A DNA stretch of 58,867 nucleotides from an uncultured Bacteroidales bacterium (GCA_944323845.1 CALUUA010000031.1:1-58867), one strand, 5' to 3'. Positions 44,632 to 54,912 are shown, numbered from the stretch's first letter. The notes: generated from the sequence alone by a model not told the origin. Numbers and translations: made by a program.

Positions 44632-45705
44632 ATGTCAGTCTTTAAAGACAAAGTCCTGTTGATCACAGGCGGTACGGGCAGTTTTGGAAACGCCGTACTC
44701 CGTCGCTTTCTTGACAGCGACATAAAGGAAATCCGTATCTTTTCACGTGACGAGAAGAAGCAGGATGATATGCGCCACATGCTTCAGAATCCTAAAGTGA
44801 AATTCTATATCGGCAATGTCCGTAATAAGGAAAGTGTCGATATAGCGATGGGCGGGGTCAACTATGTATTTTCTGCGGCGGCTTTGAAGCAGGTGCCGAG
44901 TTGCGAGTTTTTCCCGATGGAGGCTGTCCGGACTAATGTAGAGGGAACGAACAATGTGCTTCTCTCTGCCATTGAGCATAAAGTAAAGAATGTAGTGGTG
45001 CTTTCTACTGATAAAGCTGCATATCCGATCAATGCGATGGGTATCTCAAAGGCCATGATGGAGAAAGTCGCCATAGCAAAAGGACGTGAACTCGGGGAAG
45101 GTGCGACAACGACTATCTGCTGCACACGTTATGGCAACGTGATGGCTTCCCGTGGCTCTGTTATTCCTCTTTGGGTAGAGCAGATGATGGAAGGCAAGCC
45201 TATCACTATAACAGATCCTAACATGACGAGATTCATGATGACGCTCGATGATGCTGTAGACCTTGTAGTATATGCATTTACTCATGCGCATAATGGGGAT
45301 TTGTTCGTTCAAAAGGCTCCTGCAGCAACGTTGGAAACACTTGCTACTGCGCTTAAAGATATTTATAAGAAAGTCGATCCAAAATACGGCGCGACGGAAG
45401 TCAAGGTCATTGGCACGAGGCATGGAGAAAAACTGTATGAAACTCTTGTAACGCGTGAAGAGATGGCCAGAGCTATAGATATGGGAAATTATTACAGGAT
45501 ACCATGCGATACAAGGGATCTGAATTATGACAAGTTCTTTGTAGAAGGTGATGAAAAGGTGGCTACGATAGAGGATTACCATTCCCATAATACACGTCGT
45601 CTTGATGTCGAGGGCATGAAAGAGCAGCTGATGAGGCTCAGATTCATTCAGGAAGATCTCGGTATGATCCCGAGAGCCAAAGCAAGGGACATCCGTTCAG
45701 AATAG
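44632..45705 (+). CDS. fnlA: UDP-GlcNAc 4,6-dehydratase/5-epimerase (FnlA/CapE/WbjB)
   Basis: A 357-residue extended SDR enzyme, first step of UDP-L-FucNAc synthesis. The NAD site is GGTGSFGNAVLRRF (10-23), STDKAAYPINAMGISKAMMEK (about 124-145) is the variant active-site block with Met in place of the usual Tyr, as in FlaA1/CapE relatives, and RYGNVMASRGSVIPLW follows. fnlB and fnlC are next with gaps of 11 and 6 bases, so the pathway is complete. Confidence 0.92.
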   Translation: MSVFKDKVLLITGGTGSFGNAVLRRFLDSDIKEIRIFSRDEKKQDDMRHMLQNPKVKFYIGNVRNKESVDIAMGGVNYVFSAAALKQVPSCEFFPMEAVRTNVEGTNNVLLSAIEHKVKNVVVLSTDKAAYPINAMGISKAMMEKVAIAKGRELGEGATTTICCTRYGNVMASRGSVIPLWVEQMMEGKPITITDPNMTRFMMTLDDAVDLVVYAFTHAHNGDLFVQKAPAATLETLATALKDIYKKVDPKYGATEVKVIGTRHGEKLYETLVTREEMARAIDMGNYYRIPCDTRDLNYDKFFVEGDEKVATIEDYHSHNTRRLDVEGMKEQLMRLRFIQEDLGMIPRAKARDIRSE

Positions 45706-45716
45706 GGGAGGCAGGA

Positions 45717-46919
45717 ATGAAAATATTGGTGACCGGTGCCAAGGGATTCGTCGGCAGGAATCTTGTGGCGCAACTTCATAATATACAGAGCGGGAAGGCT
45801 CGCTGGTATCCGGTGGATAGCGATATTACCGTATACGAATATGATATTGACAGTGCTCCGGAAGAGCTGGATGTCTATTGCCGGAATGCCGATTTCGTAT
45901 TCAATCTTGCCGGTGTCAACAGACCGAAGGATCAGTCTGAATTCATGAAGGGAAATTTCGGATTTGCATCTATTCTGCTCGATACATTGAAGAAGCACGG
46001 GAACAAGTGTCCGGTAATGCTGTCGAGTTCCATTCAGGCAACTCTGATCGGACGCTACGGGACTTCCGATTACGGCAAGTCAAAATTGGCTGGTGAGGAA
46101 CTTTTCTTCGATTATTCGAAAGAGACCGGAGCAAAAGTTCTGATTTACAGGTTCCCGAATTTGTTCGGGAAATGGTGTCGGCCGAATTATAATTCCGCAG
46201 TAGCTACTTTCTGTCAAAATATAGCAAATGGTCTTCCTATACAGGTTAATGACCGTTCTACCGAATTGGAGCTATTGTACATTGATGATCTTGTCGATGA
46301 GATGATTTACGCTTTGGCGGGGAAGGAACATCATTGTGAGTTCGAAGGTTTGGAACCTGTTGCAAAGGAAGATGGCAGATATTGTTATGTCCCAGTGACC
46401 CATAAGGCTACATTGGGAGAGATCGTTGATCTGCTGTACAAGTTTGCAGAGCAGCCGAAAACACTGGTAATTCCCGAGGTTCCAGACAATTCGTTTGCCA
46501 AGAAACTTTACACGACGTATCTTTCGTATCTTCCGAAAGAAAAAGTTGCGTATCCTTTGACTATGAATGTAGATGACAGGGGAAGTTTTACTGAAATGCT
46601 AAAGTCTGACAAATGCGGGCAGGTAAGTATCAATATTTCGAAACCCGGAATTGTGAAAGGCCAGCATTGGCATAATACCAAGTGGGAGATTTTTATTGTC
46701 GTCAGTGGTCACGGCCTGATCCAACAGCGTAAGGTCGGAACTGATGAAATCATCGAGACCGAGGTTTCAGGAGATAGGCTTCAGGCCGTACTGACTGTGC
46801 CGGGGTATGCTCATAACATCATCAATCTTTCCGAAACAGAAAATCTTGTGACTGTCATCTGGTGCAACGAACTTTTTGACCCTAATCGACCTGATACTTA
46901 TTTCGAACCTGTAAAATAA
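45717..46919 (+). CDS. fnlB: Reductase with cupin domain, UDP-L-FucNAc pathway (FnlB/CapF/WbjC)
   Basis: A 400-residue bifunctional protein. The N-terminal SDR domain has VTGAKGFVGRNL (4-15) and SDYGKSKLAGEE with the catalytic Tyr and Lys near 119-123; the C-terminal part (about 280-400) is a cupin (GQHWHNTKWEIFIVVSGHG). In CapF the cupin epimerises and the SDR reduces the 4-keto sugar. Both active regions look intact. It is the second gene of the fnlABC set. Confidence 0.92.
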   Translation: MKILVTGAKGFVGRNLVAQLHNIQSGKARWYPVDSDITVYEYDIDSAPEELDVYCRNADFVFNLAGVNRPKDQSEFMKGNFGFASILLDTLKKHGNKCPVMLSSSIQATLIGRYGTSDYGKSKLAGEELFFDYSKETGAKVLIYRFPNLFGKWCRPNYNSAVATFCQNIANGLPIQVNDRSTELELLYIDDLVDEMIYALAGKEHHCEFEGLEPVAKEDGRYCYVPVTHKATLGEIVDLLYKFAEQPKTLVIPEVPDNSFAKKLYTTYLSYLPKEKVAYPLTMNVDDRGSFTEMLKSDKCGQVSINISKPGIVKGQHWHNTKWEIFIVVSGHGLIQQRKVGTDEIIETEVSGDRLQAVLTVPGYAHNIINLSETENLVTVIWCNELFDPNRPDTYFEPVK

Positions 46920-46925
46920 ACTGAT

Positions 46926-48086
46926 ATGGCTTCTTTCAAAAATAACGGAAAACTGAAACTGCTTATTATAGTCGGTACAAGACCGGAGATTATCCGTCTT
47001 GCAGCAGTGATAAACAAATGCCGGAAATATTTCGATTGTATTTTGGCACATACCGGACAGAATTATGACTATAATCTGAATGGCGTATTTTTCAAGGATC
47101 TGAATCTTGCTGATCCGGAAGTTTATCTGGATGCGGTAGGGGAGGATCTCGGTGCTACCATGGGGAATATCATAGACAAGAGTTATAAACTTATGGTTCA
47201 GACTAATCCCGATGCTGTTCTTGTCCTCGGAGATACAAACTCTTGCTTAAGTGTTATTGGAGCCAAGAGACTTCATATTCCAATCTTCCATATGGAAGCA
47301 GGAAACAGATGTTTTGACGAATGTCTTCCGGAGGAGACGAACAGAAGGATTGTCGACATCATATCAGACGTGAATATTTGTTATTCAGAGCATGCCCGCC
47401 GCTATCTGAATGCTTCAGGTGTCGCCAAAGAGAGGACTTATGTTTCCGGTTCTCCTATGGCCGAGGTTCTACATGATAATCTTGCCGAAATTGAGGCTTC
47501 CGATGTACATGCAAGGCTCGGTTTAGAGAAAGGGAAATATATTCTTTTGTCAGCCCACAGGGAGGAAAATATCGATACGGAGAAGAATTTCCTGTCTCTG
47601 TTCAATGCTATCAATGCCATGGCTGAGAAGTACGATATGCCGATTCTTTATTCCTGCCATCCACGGTCTCGGAAACGGCTTCAGTCGAGTGGTTTCCAGC
47701 TTGACAGGCGTGTGATCCAGCATGAGCCTCTCGGTTTTCATGATTACAATTGCCTTCAGATGAACGCTTTTGCTGTGGTGTCTGATTCCGGAACACTTCC
47801 AGAGGAGAGCAGTTTCTTCCTTAGCGTAGGACATCCTTTCCCGGCTGTATGTATCAGGACTTCTACAGAGCGGCCTGAGGCTCTTGACAAAGGCTGTTTC
47901 ATCCTTGCCGGAATTGACGAGCATTCGCTACTGCAGGCTGTAGATACTGCCGTGGAGATGAACCTTAATGGCGATAATGGTATTCCAGTACCGAACTATG
48001 TGGATGAAAATGTTTCGACGAAGATTGTCAAGTTGATTCAGAGTTATACAGGTGTGGTGAACAAGATGGTTTGGAGGAAATATTGA
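46926..48086 (+). CDS. fnlC: UDP-N-acetyl sugar 2-epimerase, L-FucNAc-forming (FnlC/CapG/WbjD)
   Basis: A 386-residue non-hydrolysing 2-epimerase, last step to UDP-L-FucNAc. IVGTRPEIIRLAAVI (15-29), LGDTNS, HMEAGNRCFDECLPEETNRR, SAHREENIDTEKNF near 206-219 and DSGTLPEESSFF near 290 are family features. It differs from the wecB product in the CFDECLPEE block, the usual distinction of the FnlC branch. The stop codon lies five bases before the wbuB ATG. Confidence 0.92.
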   Translation: MASFKNNGKLKLLIIVGTRPEIIRLAAVINKCRKYFDCILAHTGQNYDYNLNGVFFKDLNLADPEVYLDAVGEDLGATMGNIIDKSYKLMVQTNPDAVLVLGDTNSCLSVIGAKRLHIPIFHMEAGNRCFDECLPEETNRRIVDIISDVNICYSEHARRYLNASGVAKERTYVSGSPMAEVLHDNLAEIEASDVHARLGLEKGKYILLSAHREENIDTEKNFLSLFNAINAMAEKYDMPILYSCHPRSRKRLQSSGFQLDRRVIQHEPLGFHDYNCLQMNAFAVVSDSGTLPEESSFFLSVGHPFPAVCIRTSTERPEALDKGCFILAGIDEHSLLQAVDTAVEMNLNGDNGIPVPNYVDENVSTKIVKLIQSYTGVVNKMVWRKY

Positions 48087-48091
48087 TCAGA

Positions 48092-49324
48092 ATGAATATT
48101 TTAATTGTCACACAATATTTTTATCCGGAGAATTTCAAAAGTAACGATGTGGCTTTTGAATTGGCCAAGCAAGGGAATTCCGTTTCCGTTCTGACAAGTA
48201 TTCCTGATTATCCGCAAGGAAAATTTTATGACGGGTATGGGATATTCAAAAGACGTAAGGAAACTCTTGAAGGTGTAAAGATTTATCGGACGCTCGTTGT
48301 TCCAAGAGGAAAGGCCGGAGGTTTGAGATTGGCGTTGAATTACTTGAGTTGGGCTTTTATCGCATCAGTGTGGGCTTTTTTCATGGGATTGTTCAATAAG
48401 TATGATGCTATAATTGTCCATGAAACTTCTCCTGTTACACAGGGCTTTCCAGCCCTTGTCGTGAAAATGATAAGGAGATGTCCGATCTATTTCTGGGTTC
48501 TAGATCTATGGCCTGAAAGTCTTCAGGCTGCAGGAGGTATTAACAACAAATACATACTTGGATTCTTTTCATGGATTACCAAAATTATGTACAAGCATTC
48601 TGATAAAATACTTATCAGTTCTCGCGGCTTCCAAACTTCAATTTTAGAAAAAGGCAATTACGAAGACAAACTTGTATATTTCCCTAATTGGGCGGAAGAT
48701 GTATTTGCGAATCCTCCGGAATTATCCGATGAGCAAAAAGATGTATTGGAGAAGCTCCCAGAGGGTTTCAAAGTGGTTTTTACTGGCAATATCGGAGAAG
48801 CGCAAGATTTTGTCCATGTGATGGAAGCCGCCAAATTGTTGAGAGTGAACAAGGATATAAAGTTTATTCTTATTGGCGATGGTAGAAGACGGAAATGGGT
48901 TTTGGATTATATTCAGAAAAATGAGCTTATGGAAACTGTATATTGCCCTGGACGGTTCCCTATAGGTTTGATGCCTGCATTTTGCTCTAAAGCAGATGTT
49001 TTATTTCTGGCATTAAAAGATGATTTAATTTTTTCTTTGACTGTCCCTGCTAAATTACAGTCATACATGGCTATGGGTAAACCGATTGTCGCTATGATAA
49101 ATGGAGAGACTCAAAATATAATAAACGAAGCAAAATGCGGAATCGCAGTGGATGCGTGCGATTATAAAGCTTTTGCTGAGAGTATTCTGAAATTAAGCAA
49201 AAGAGCTGATTTAAACGTGATGGGGGAACTCGGGTATGAATACTATAAGAAAAATTTTGCAAAAGATAGTTGTTTGAATAAACTTAAAGATTTGTTATAT
49301 AATGAGTATGCTGATAGACGATAA
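48092..49324 (+). CDS. wbuB: WbuB-like L-fucosaminyl transferase (GT4)
   Basis: A 410-residue GT-B enzyme starting MNILIVTQYFYPENFKSNDV, typical of WbuB. Other blocks: YPQGKFYDGY, PVTQGFPALV, WVLDLWPESLQAAG near 142, VFTGNIGEAQD near 231, and MGKPIVAMINGE near 330. In enteric O-antigen loci WbuB sits directly after fnlABC and is assigned to FucNAc transfer; the same order here supports that. I start at ATG 48092, since the earlier in-frame ATG (48071) lies inside fnlC and adds unrelated residues. Confidence 0.88.
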   Translation: MNILIVTQYFYPENFKSNDVAFELAKQGNSVSVLTSIPDYPQGKFYDGYGIFKRRKETLEGVKIYRTLVVPRGKAGGLRLALNYLSWAFIASVWAFFMGLFNKYDAIIVHETSPVTQGFPALVVKMIRRCPIYFWVLDLWPESLQAAGGINNKYILGFFSWITKIMYKHSDKILISSRGFQTSILEKGNYEDKLVYFPNWAEDVFANPPELSDEQKDVLEKLPEGFKVVFTGNIGEAQDFVHVMEAAKLLRVNKDIKFILIGDGRRRKWVLDYIQKNELMETVYCPGRFPIGLMPAFCSKADVLFLALKDDLIFSLTVPAKLQSYMAMGKPIVAMINGETQNIINEAKCGIAVDACDYKAFAESILKLSKRADLNVMGELGYEYYKKNFAKDSCLNKLKDLLYNEYADRR

Positions 49325-49697
49325 GTTTTTAGATATTCTTTCATCGGAAGCGCTGACATCTCCTCGGCTTCGAATGAACAGAGACTTGCGGAATTCTTCT
49401 GAAGATACGTCGCAGCGGATGCTGAATGCCCTTGAGGTAGGGACGGTGATGCCGGTACACAGACACAGGACCACATCAGAGACTCAACTTCTGCTCAGGG
49501 GAGTCATTGATGTGATGTTTTACGATAATTCAGGTGCGGAGAGGGAGCGGTTCAGACTTGATCCTGCCCATGGTAAGTACGGAGTCAACATCCCAGCAGG
49601 CCAGTGGCACAGTCTGGAGGTCATAGAACCGGCAGTGCTGTTCGAGGCGAAAGATGGTGCCTATGTCCCGTTATCAGAAGATGATATTTTGGCATAG
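49302..49697 (+). CDS. wbuC: WbuC-like cupin protein
   Basis: A 131-residue cupin. RNSSEDTSQRMLNALEVGTVMPVHRHRTTSE has the HxH-type metal ligands at about residues 51-53, and the second cupin motif is around GVNIPAGQWHSLEV. WbuC proteins accompany wbuB in L-FucNAc loci, but the reaction is not established. The gene overlaps wbuB by 23 bases. It is the last gene of the polysaccharide operon, and a second ATG (49308) is possible. Confidence 0.85.
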   Translation: MSMLIDDKFLDILSSEALTSPRLRMNRDLRNSSEDTSQRMLNALEVGTVMPVHRHRTTSETQLLLRGVIDVMFYDNSGAERERFRLDPAHGKYGVNIPAGQWHSLEVIEPAVLFEAKDGAYVPLSEDDILA

Positions 49698-49757
49698 TAT
49701 CTTGAACTTCATTACAGGGTTTTAGAGAGGATGAAACATAAGGTATAGATACTCTAT

Positions 49758-51989
49758 ATGAAAATAAACATATGGCAGGCAGTGGTGCTGGCGGGGATGA
49801 TTCTGGCATCGTGCGGTATTGAAGACGGGCTTGACGGCGGACAGGGAGGTGTGACCTGCGATGTCCACGGGAAGGTGGAGAAGGGGCCTTTCGTCCGCGG
49901 TTCGGTGGTGTCGGTCCAGCCGATGGATGCAGGGCTGCAGGTGTCCGGAGGCATGTACGGCACCGTGGTGACGGACGATATCGGAAATTTCGTGCTTGGT
50001 TCGAAGGCTTTCTCCGCTCCGTATGCCGAAATCATGTCGACAGGGTACTTTTTCAATGAATATACCGGAACCCTCTCGGACGGGACTCTGACGTTGAGGG
50101 CTCTCGTGGAACTTGACGGCAAGTCAGCCGTCAATGTGAACGTTCTGACCCATCTGGCATACGGGCGAGTGAAGACACTCGTATTGTCCGGGCTGGACTT
50201 CAAGGAGGCCAATGCCCGGGCACAGAAAGAACTTTTCGAGGCATTCGGTCTTGATGCAGGCGAGGGACGTGATGTTTCGTCATTTTCCATAGTGGACGGA
50301 GACGAAGATGCTGCCATGCTTGTCGCGATTTCATCCTTGTTGCTGGCGGACAGGAGCGAGGCGGCCATTACCGAATATCTTTCCATGTTGAGCGAAGATT
50401 TCGGGGCGGACGGACAGTTCTCCGACGGTGTCAGAGCCACGATGGATGCCGACAAGATCAAGCTTGCCCCGCGTTTGCCGGATATCAGAAAGAATATCAT
50501 CGCCCGCTATGATAATCTCGGACTTGAGGTCGAAGTGGGAGACCTGTCGCCTTGTTTTGACTGGGACGGTGACGGCATAGCCGGAAATGAAATCCTGGGA
50601 GCGGGGGAGAGTGCCGTTCCTGACATGCAGACGATAGATGTGCCGAATGAAGGCGGCTCTTATAGTGTCCGCATAGATTCGCCTGTGCCGGTGTATCTGG
50701 AGCCTCAGATCGGCGACGGGGCATCAGATCCGGATATAGGTGATCCGGATATCGGGATCTTCGAAGACCTGTATGCCGACTATGTCGATCAGAACATGAG
50801 CTGCGAATATCATCTGGATGGCAATGTGTTGAATATTACGGTCCGGATGCTCGATTCTTTCTACGACAAGACGAAGAAAATAGCGCTGTATGACTACGTC
50901 GGTAATGTCGTGGCTTCAGTCACCTTGTCGCAGTCCGGAAAACAGGTATCGGTGGCAGATGCTCCGCTGCTCGGCGGTGTGGGAGAGTCTGTAGTATCGG
51001 CCGTTTTTCTGTCGATGGCAGAAGGACTGGCCGATTATAATCTTATCGAGCAATACTATGCGGGCAATAAGTTGTCAGGTATGGTGCAAAACATCGTAAC
51101 TCCTGACAACGGATACATATATCAGGCTTGGGCAGGCCTTTATCAGGCTGTTTCCAGAATTTTGTCCCTGAAGGAAGCCGATGCTTCGTTGCTTGGCGTT
51201 TACGGGGATTATTGCAACGTGTTGCTGGCTATGTGTTACTCGAATCTCGTCTATGGATGGGATGCTGTCCCGTACAGGAAATCTTCATCGGATGCTCTTA
51301 TGCTGCCGCGCACAGAGGCGTCCGTGATTTTCGATGAACTGAAGGAAAATATGCAGGCCGCCATTGAGATTCTTAAAGAAAAGAAAAACGAGCCATTCGG
51401 GGACATGAACAGCCGGTTTTTTGTCTCCAAGGATGTGGCCAGAGTCCTTCTGGCCAATATTCTCATGTATGAGGGGGATTATGCCGAGGCTCTTCCTTTG
51501 CTGGAGGCCGTGATCGACAACGGTTTTTATGAACTTGACCCGTCGGCGGACTATTCGTGGTCTGAGGGCGTGGATATGTCCGGAAATTCAGACAGTAAGG
51601 AGATAATATTCGCTTTGGTCCCAGGTTTCGGAACCCGCACGTCGGATTCGATAGTTATTCCTGATATGATGCCATATATGACTTTGAGCGATGTCTGTCT
51701 TTCTGCGGCGGAGTGCCTTTTCATGGGCGGCGACGAGCTGTCAGCCAGACAATATGTAGACATGGTGGCGCGGACCAAGAATATTTCATTGTCTGGAGAT
51801 GATGTTTTGCGGAATATAGAGGCATTGCGCAGCGAATTGCTGATTCATGGCTGCACTTATTTCGCATTCCTGAAGAGGTGCGGTCTGGCTCAGGAAGTCT
51901 GTGATATCGCCGAATACAGGCTGCTGTTCCCGATTCCCGATGCCGAGATGATGCACAACAGCATGGTAACCCAGAATCCCGGGTATTGA
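49758..51989 (+). CDS. Lipoprotein fusing a carboxypeptidase-like/BACON-like N-terminus to a SusD-like C-terminus
   Basis: A 743-residue predicted outer-membrane lipoprotein. The signal ends LASCG (Cys19). Residues about 30-110 look like a carboxypeptidase-regulatory or Big-like strand domain (VHGKVEKGPFVRGSVVSVQ), 110-260 is helical, 285-400 is a BACON-like strand domain (TIDVPNEGGSYSVRI to VTLSQSG), and about 405-743 is SusD/RagB-like: TPR-type helices (ARVLLANILMYEGDYAEALPLL) and the diagnostic end LLFPIPDAEM to QNPGY. SusD proteins deliver glycans to a TonB-dependent SusC, but no susC is near. The N-terminal half of a normal SusD is replaced. It could bind surface glycan on its own. Confidence 0.7.
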   Translation: MKINIWQAVVLAGMILASCGIEDGLDGGQGGVTCDVHGKVEKGPFVRGSVVSVQPMDAGLQVSGGMYGTVVTDDIGNFVLGSKAFSAPYAEIMSTGYFFNEYTGTLSDGTLTLRALVELDGKSAVNVNVLTHLAYGRVKTLVLSGLDFKEANARAQKELFEAFGLDAGEGRDVSSFSIVDGDEDAAMLVAISSLLLADRSEAAITEYLSMLSEDFGADGQFSDGVRATMDADKIKLAPRLPDIRKNIIARYDNLGLEVEVGDLSPCFDWDGDGIAGNEILGAGESAVPDMQTIDVPNEGGSYSVRIDSPVPVYLEPQIGDGASDPDIGDPDIGIFEDLYADYVDQNMSCEYHLDGNVLNITVRMLDSFYDKTKKIALYDYVGNVVASVTLSQSGKQVSVADAPLLGGVGESVVSAVFLSMAEGLADYNLIEQYYAGNKLSGMVQNIVTPDNGYIYQAWAGLYQAVSRILSLKEADASLLGVYGDYCNVLLAMCYSNLVYGWDAVPYRKSSSDALMLPRTEASVIFDELKENMQAAIEILKEKKNEPFGDMNSRFFVSKDVARVLLANILMYEGDYAEALPLLEAVIDNGFYELDPSADYSWSEGVDMSGNSDSKEIIFALVPGFGTRTSDSIVIPDMMPYMTLSDVCLSAAECLFMGGDELSARQYVDMVARTKNISLSGDDVLRNIEALRSELLIHGCTYFAFLKRCGLAQEVCDIAEYRLLFPIPDAEMMHNSMVTQNPGY

Positions 51990-52054
51990 AATCCTTTTTT
52001 GTCAATTATACCCAATTATACCATTATACTCGGTATTTGCGGACCGGCAAGGAT

Positions 52055-52171
52055 AAAAAAAATGAGCGTCGGCACATCACGTGCGGACCCTCATACTAAC
52101 CACATAATTAATAACACTAAAACTAATAACCAATAAGCTGTGAAGGTTTTGGATTAACCTTTCGATCAACT
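52055..52171 (-). ncRNA. Small structured RNA, copy B
   Basis: The minus-strand transcript has a 5' hairpin (52143-52148 with 52156-52161, seven-base loop), a conserved AU-rich linker, and a terminator hairpin (about 52062-52095) followed by eight U (52055-52062). The 48 bases 52086-52133 are identical to 30-77. The 5' hairpin keeps the loop core TTGGAT (plus strand) but changes two stem pairs in a compensatory way. Unlike copy A it has its own consensus promoter, so it is probably an independent RNA of about 115 bases. It is not within an obvious 3' UTR of a leftward gene; the leftward maltose-acetyltransferase remnant ends at 52245. Confidence 0.72.
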
Positions 52172-52177
52172 CGGGTG

Positions 52178-52208
52178 CAAAGGTACTGCTTTTTTTGATA
52201 TCTCCAAA
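52178..52208 (-). promoter_or_regulatory. Promoter of small RNA copy B
   Basis: Minus-strand TTTG (52205-52208), 19-base spacer, TACCTTTG (52178-52185), both exact consensus. Start point near 52171, just before the 5' hairpin. The only leftward element it can serve is the small RNA, since the next gene to the left reads rightward. Confidence 0.78.
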
Positions 52209-52244
52209 CTTTTTCGGAAAAATTTTTCGATTTTTTGCGTTTTT

Positions 52245-52800
52245 TCAGAGTTTTCTGATTACACGGCATGGATTTCCTGCCGCTACGCAGTCTGATGGGA
52301 TATCCTTTACGACGACACTGCCTGCTCCGATAGTCACATTGTCACCTATGGTGACACCAGGAATAATGGTGACGCTGCCTCCGATCCATACATTGTTCCC
52401 GATGGTCACAGGCTTCGCATATTCTGCGCATGTATTTCTTTCTTTCTGCAGGGTCAATAGGGTGTCCGGCAGTGTATATGCTGACATTCGGGGCGATGAA
52501 GACATTATCTCCTATTCTGACTTTGGCTTCATCGAGCACGGTGAAGCAGTAGTTGGCGAAAAAATTCTCGCCTATCTCGATGTTTGTCCCGTAGTCGCAG
52601 TAGAACGGCTGGATGAACGTGAAGTTTTCCCCGGTCTTTCCGAGGAGCTCTTTCAGCAGTGCGCGTCTGCCTGTCTCATCGGACGGATCGAGCATGTTGT
52701 ATCTATGTACGAGCCCTCTTCCTCTGGCAAGTTCGCACAGCAGCGCCGGATCCGTAGCATCGTACAGTTCTCCGGCGAGCATTTTCTCTTTCTCAGTCAT
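52245..52800 (-). pseudogene. Maltose/galactoside O-acetyltransferase broken by a 4-base insertion
   Basis: The N-terminal part (from ATG 52800) reads EKEKMLAGELYDATDPALL and continues to the left-handed-helix repeats ([25 protein letters not shown]). It then leaves frame at 52435-52447, where the plus strand is TTTCTTTCTTTCT. The correct continuation is in another frame ([22 protein letters not shown] to [10 protein letters not shown]). Removing one 4-base unit restores a 183-residue protein of usual length, with a complete hexapeptide domain. So the break is a single repeat-unit gain, either a phase switch, a real inactivation or an assembly error. Confidence 0.8.
52435..52447. repeat. Tetranucleotide repeat (TTTC)3T at the frameshift
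   Basis: Three and a quarter units of TTTC inside the acetyltransferase gene. Two units restore the reading frame. The tract is short for a phase-variable locus, where six or more units are usual. Confidence 0.7.
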
Positions 52801-52812
52801 ATACCGGTCTTA

Positions 52813-53190
52813 TTAGCGGACAGCCAGAATCCTGTCGACTATGTATTTCTGCTGTCCTCTCCATGGCAGGCTGCCAAGATATTCCTTATAGTGCAGTTCT
52901 ACGGTCTTGCCGCTGCATCTCATAAGCGAATCGGCCACTTCGGGATCCGTGATGGAAAATTCGAACTCATAGGACTGTATCGCGGTAGCCGTTTTCGATT
53001 TCGAATTGAACCCTGCCTGGATGACTTTCCCTTCGTATGTCTTGAAAATGTAGCCCTTGTAGACCACGAAATTCAGTTCTCCGGCCTTGACCCCCTCTCC
53101 GAATACGAAATAAAACCTGAAAAACACGAAAAACGCCAACACGATGACTGTCACCGCTGATGCTATGGCTATGATTCTGCCTTTTTTCAT
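52813..53190 (-). CDS. Small membrane-anchored protein of unknown function
   Basis: A 125-residue protein starting MKKGRIIAIASAVTVIVLAFF, with one N-terminal membrane helix (about 5-27) and a soluble strand-rich domain carrying ELNFVVYKGYIFKTYEGKV and YEFEFSITDPEVADSLM, which ends LAVR. I recognise no function. The start at 53190 is preferred over two earlier Met codons (53199 and 53217) because it puts Lys-Lys right before the helix. The broken acetyltransferase gene starts 12 bases downstream, so they may share a transcript. Confidence 0.65.
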   Translation of the reverse strand: MKKGRIIAIASAVTVIVLAFFVFFRFYFVFGEGVKAGELNFVVYKGYIFKTYEGKVIQAGFNSKSKTATAIQSYEFEFSITDPEVADSLMRCSGKTVELHYKEYLGSLPWRGQQKYIVDRILAVR

Positions 53191-53327
53191 CGCTTGCATA
53201 TTTTGTGGCTTCGCCAATTCTTCATTTGTCCGACTCCTGGCAAATATACGAAAAAAAAGCGACCCGAGAGAAGGAATTTCGAGAAAGTCCTTCTTCCGGG
53301 TCCTCTTTTCAACGAAATGAGAGTTTC

Positions 53328-54734
<1,407 letters not shown>

Positions 54735-54860
54735 TTACAAAATAAACAAATCGAAACGACAAAAACAATAGCAGACACGCCTGTAAGCCTGTTGTGCATA
54801 AAACAATTAATGACTTAAGGCGGCTTATCGGATTAATCAAATTCCGACATTATGAAAAAT

Positions 54861-54879
54861 TGCTTACAATCTGTAAGCA
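54861..54879. promoter_or_regulatory. Inverted repeat upstream of gdhA
   Basis: TGCTTACA-ATC-TGTAAGCA, a perfect eight-base inverted repeat with a three-base spacer. A half-site TGTAAGC also occurs near 54782-54788. No U-run follows, so an operator fits better than a terminator. It lies between the end of the 50-residue gene (54913) and gdhA. The surrounding 54684-54912 holds no gene. Confidence 0.45.
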
Positions 54880-54912
54880 GTATGAAAAGAAGTGCGGAAT
54901 AATTGAAATTTG

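Noticed and set aside
51990..52054. AATTATACC direct repeat after the SusD-like gene
   Set aside because: Two short AT-rich copies in a small gap; no structure or promoter match supports a function.
54840..54879. Palindrome near gdhA as a terminator of the 50-residue gene
   Set aside because: No U-run follows on either strand, so I list it as a possible operator.
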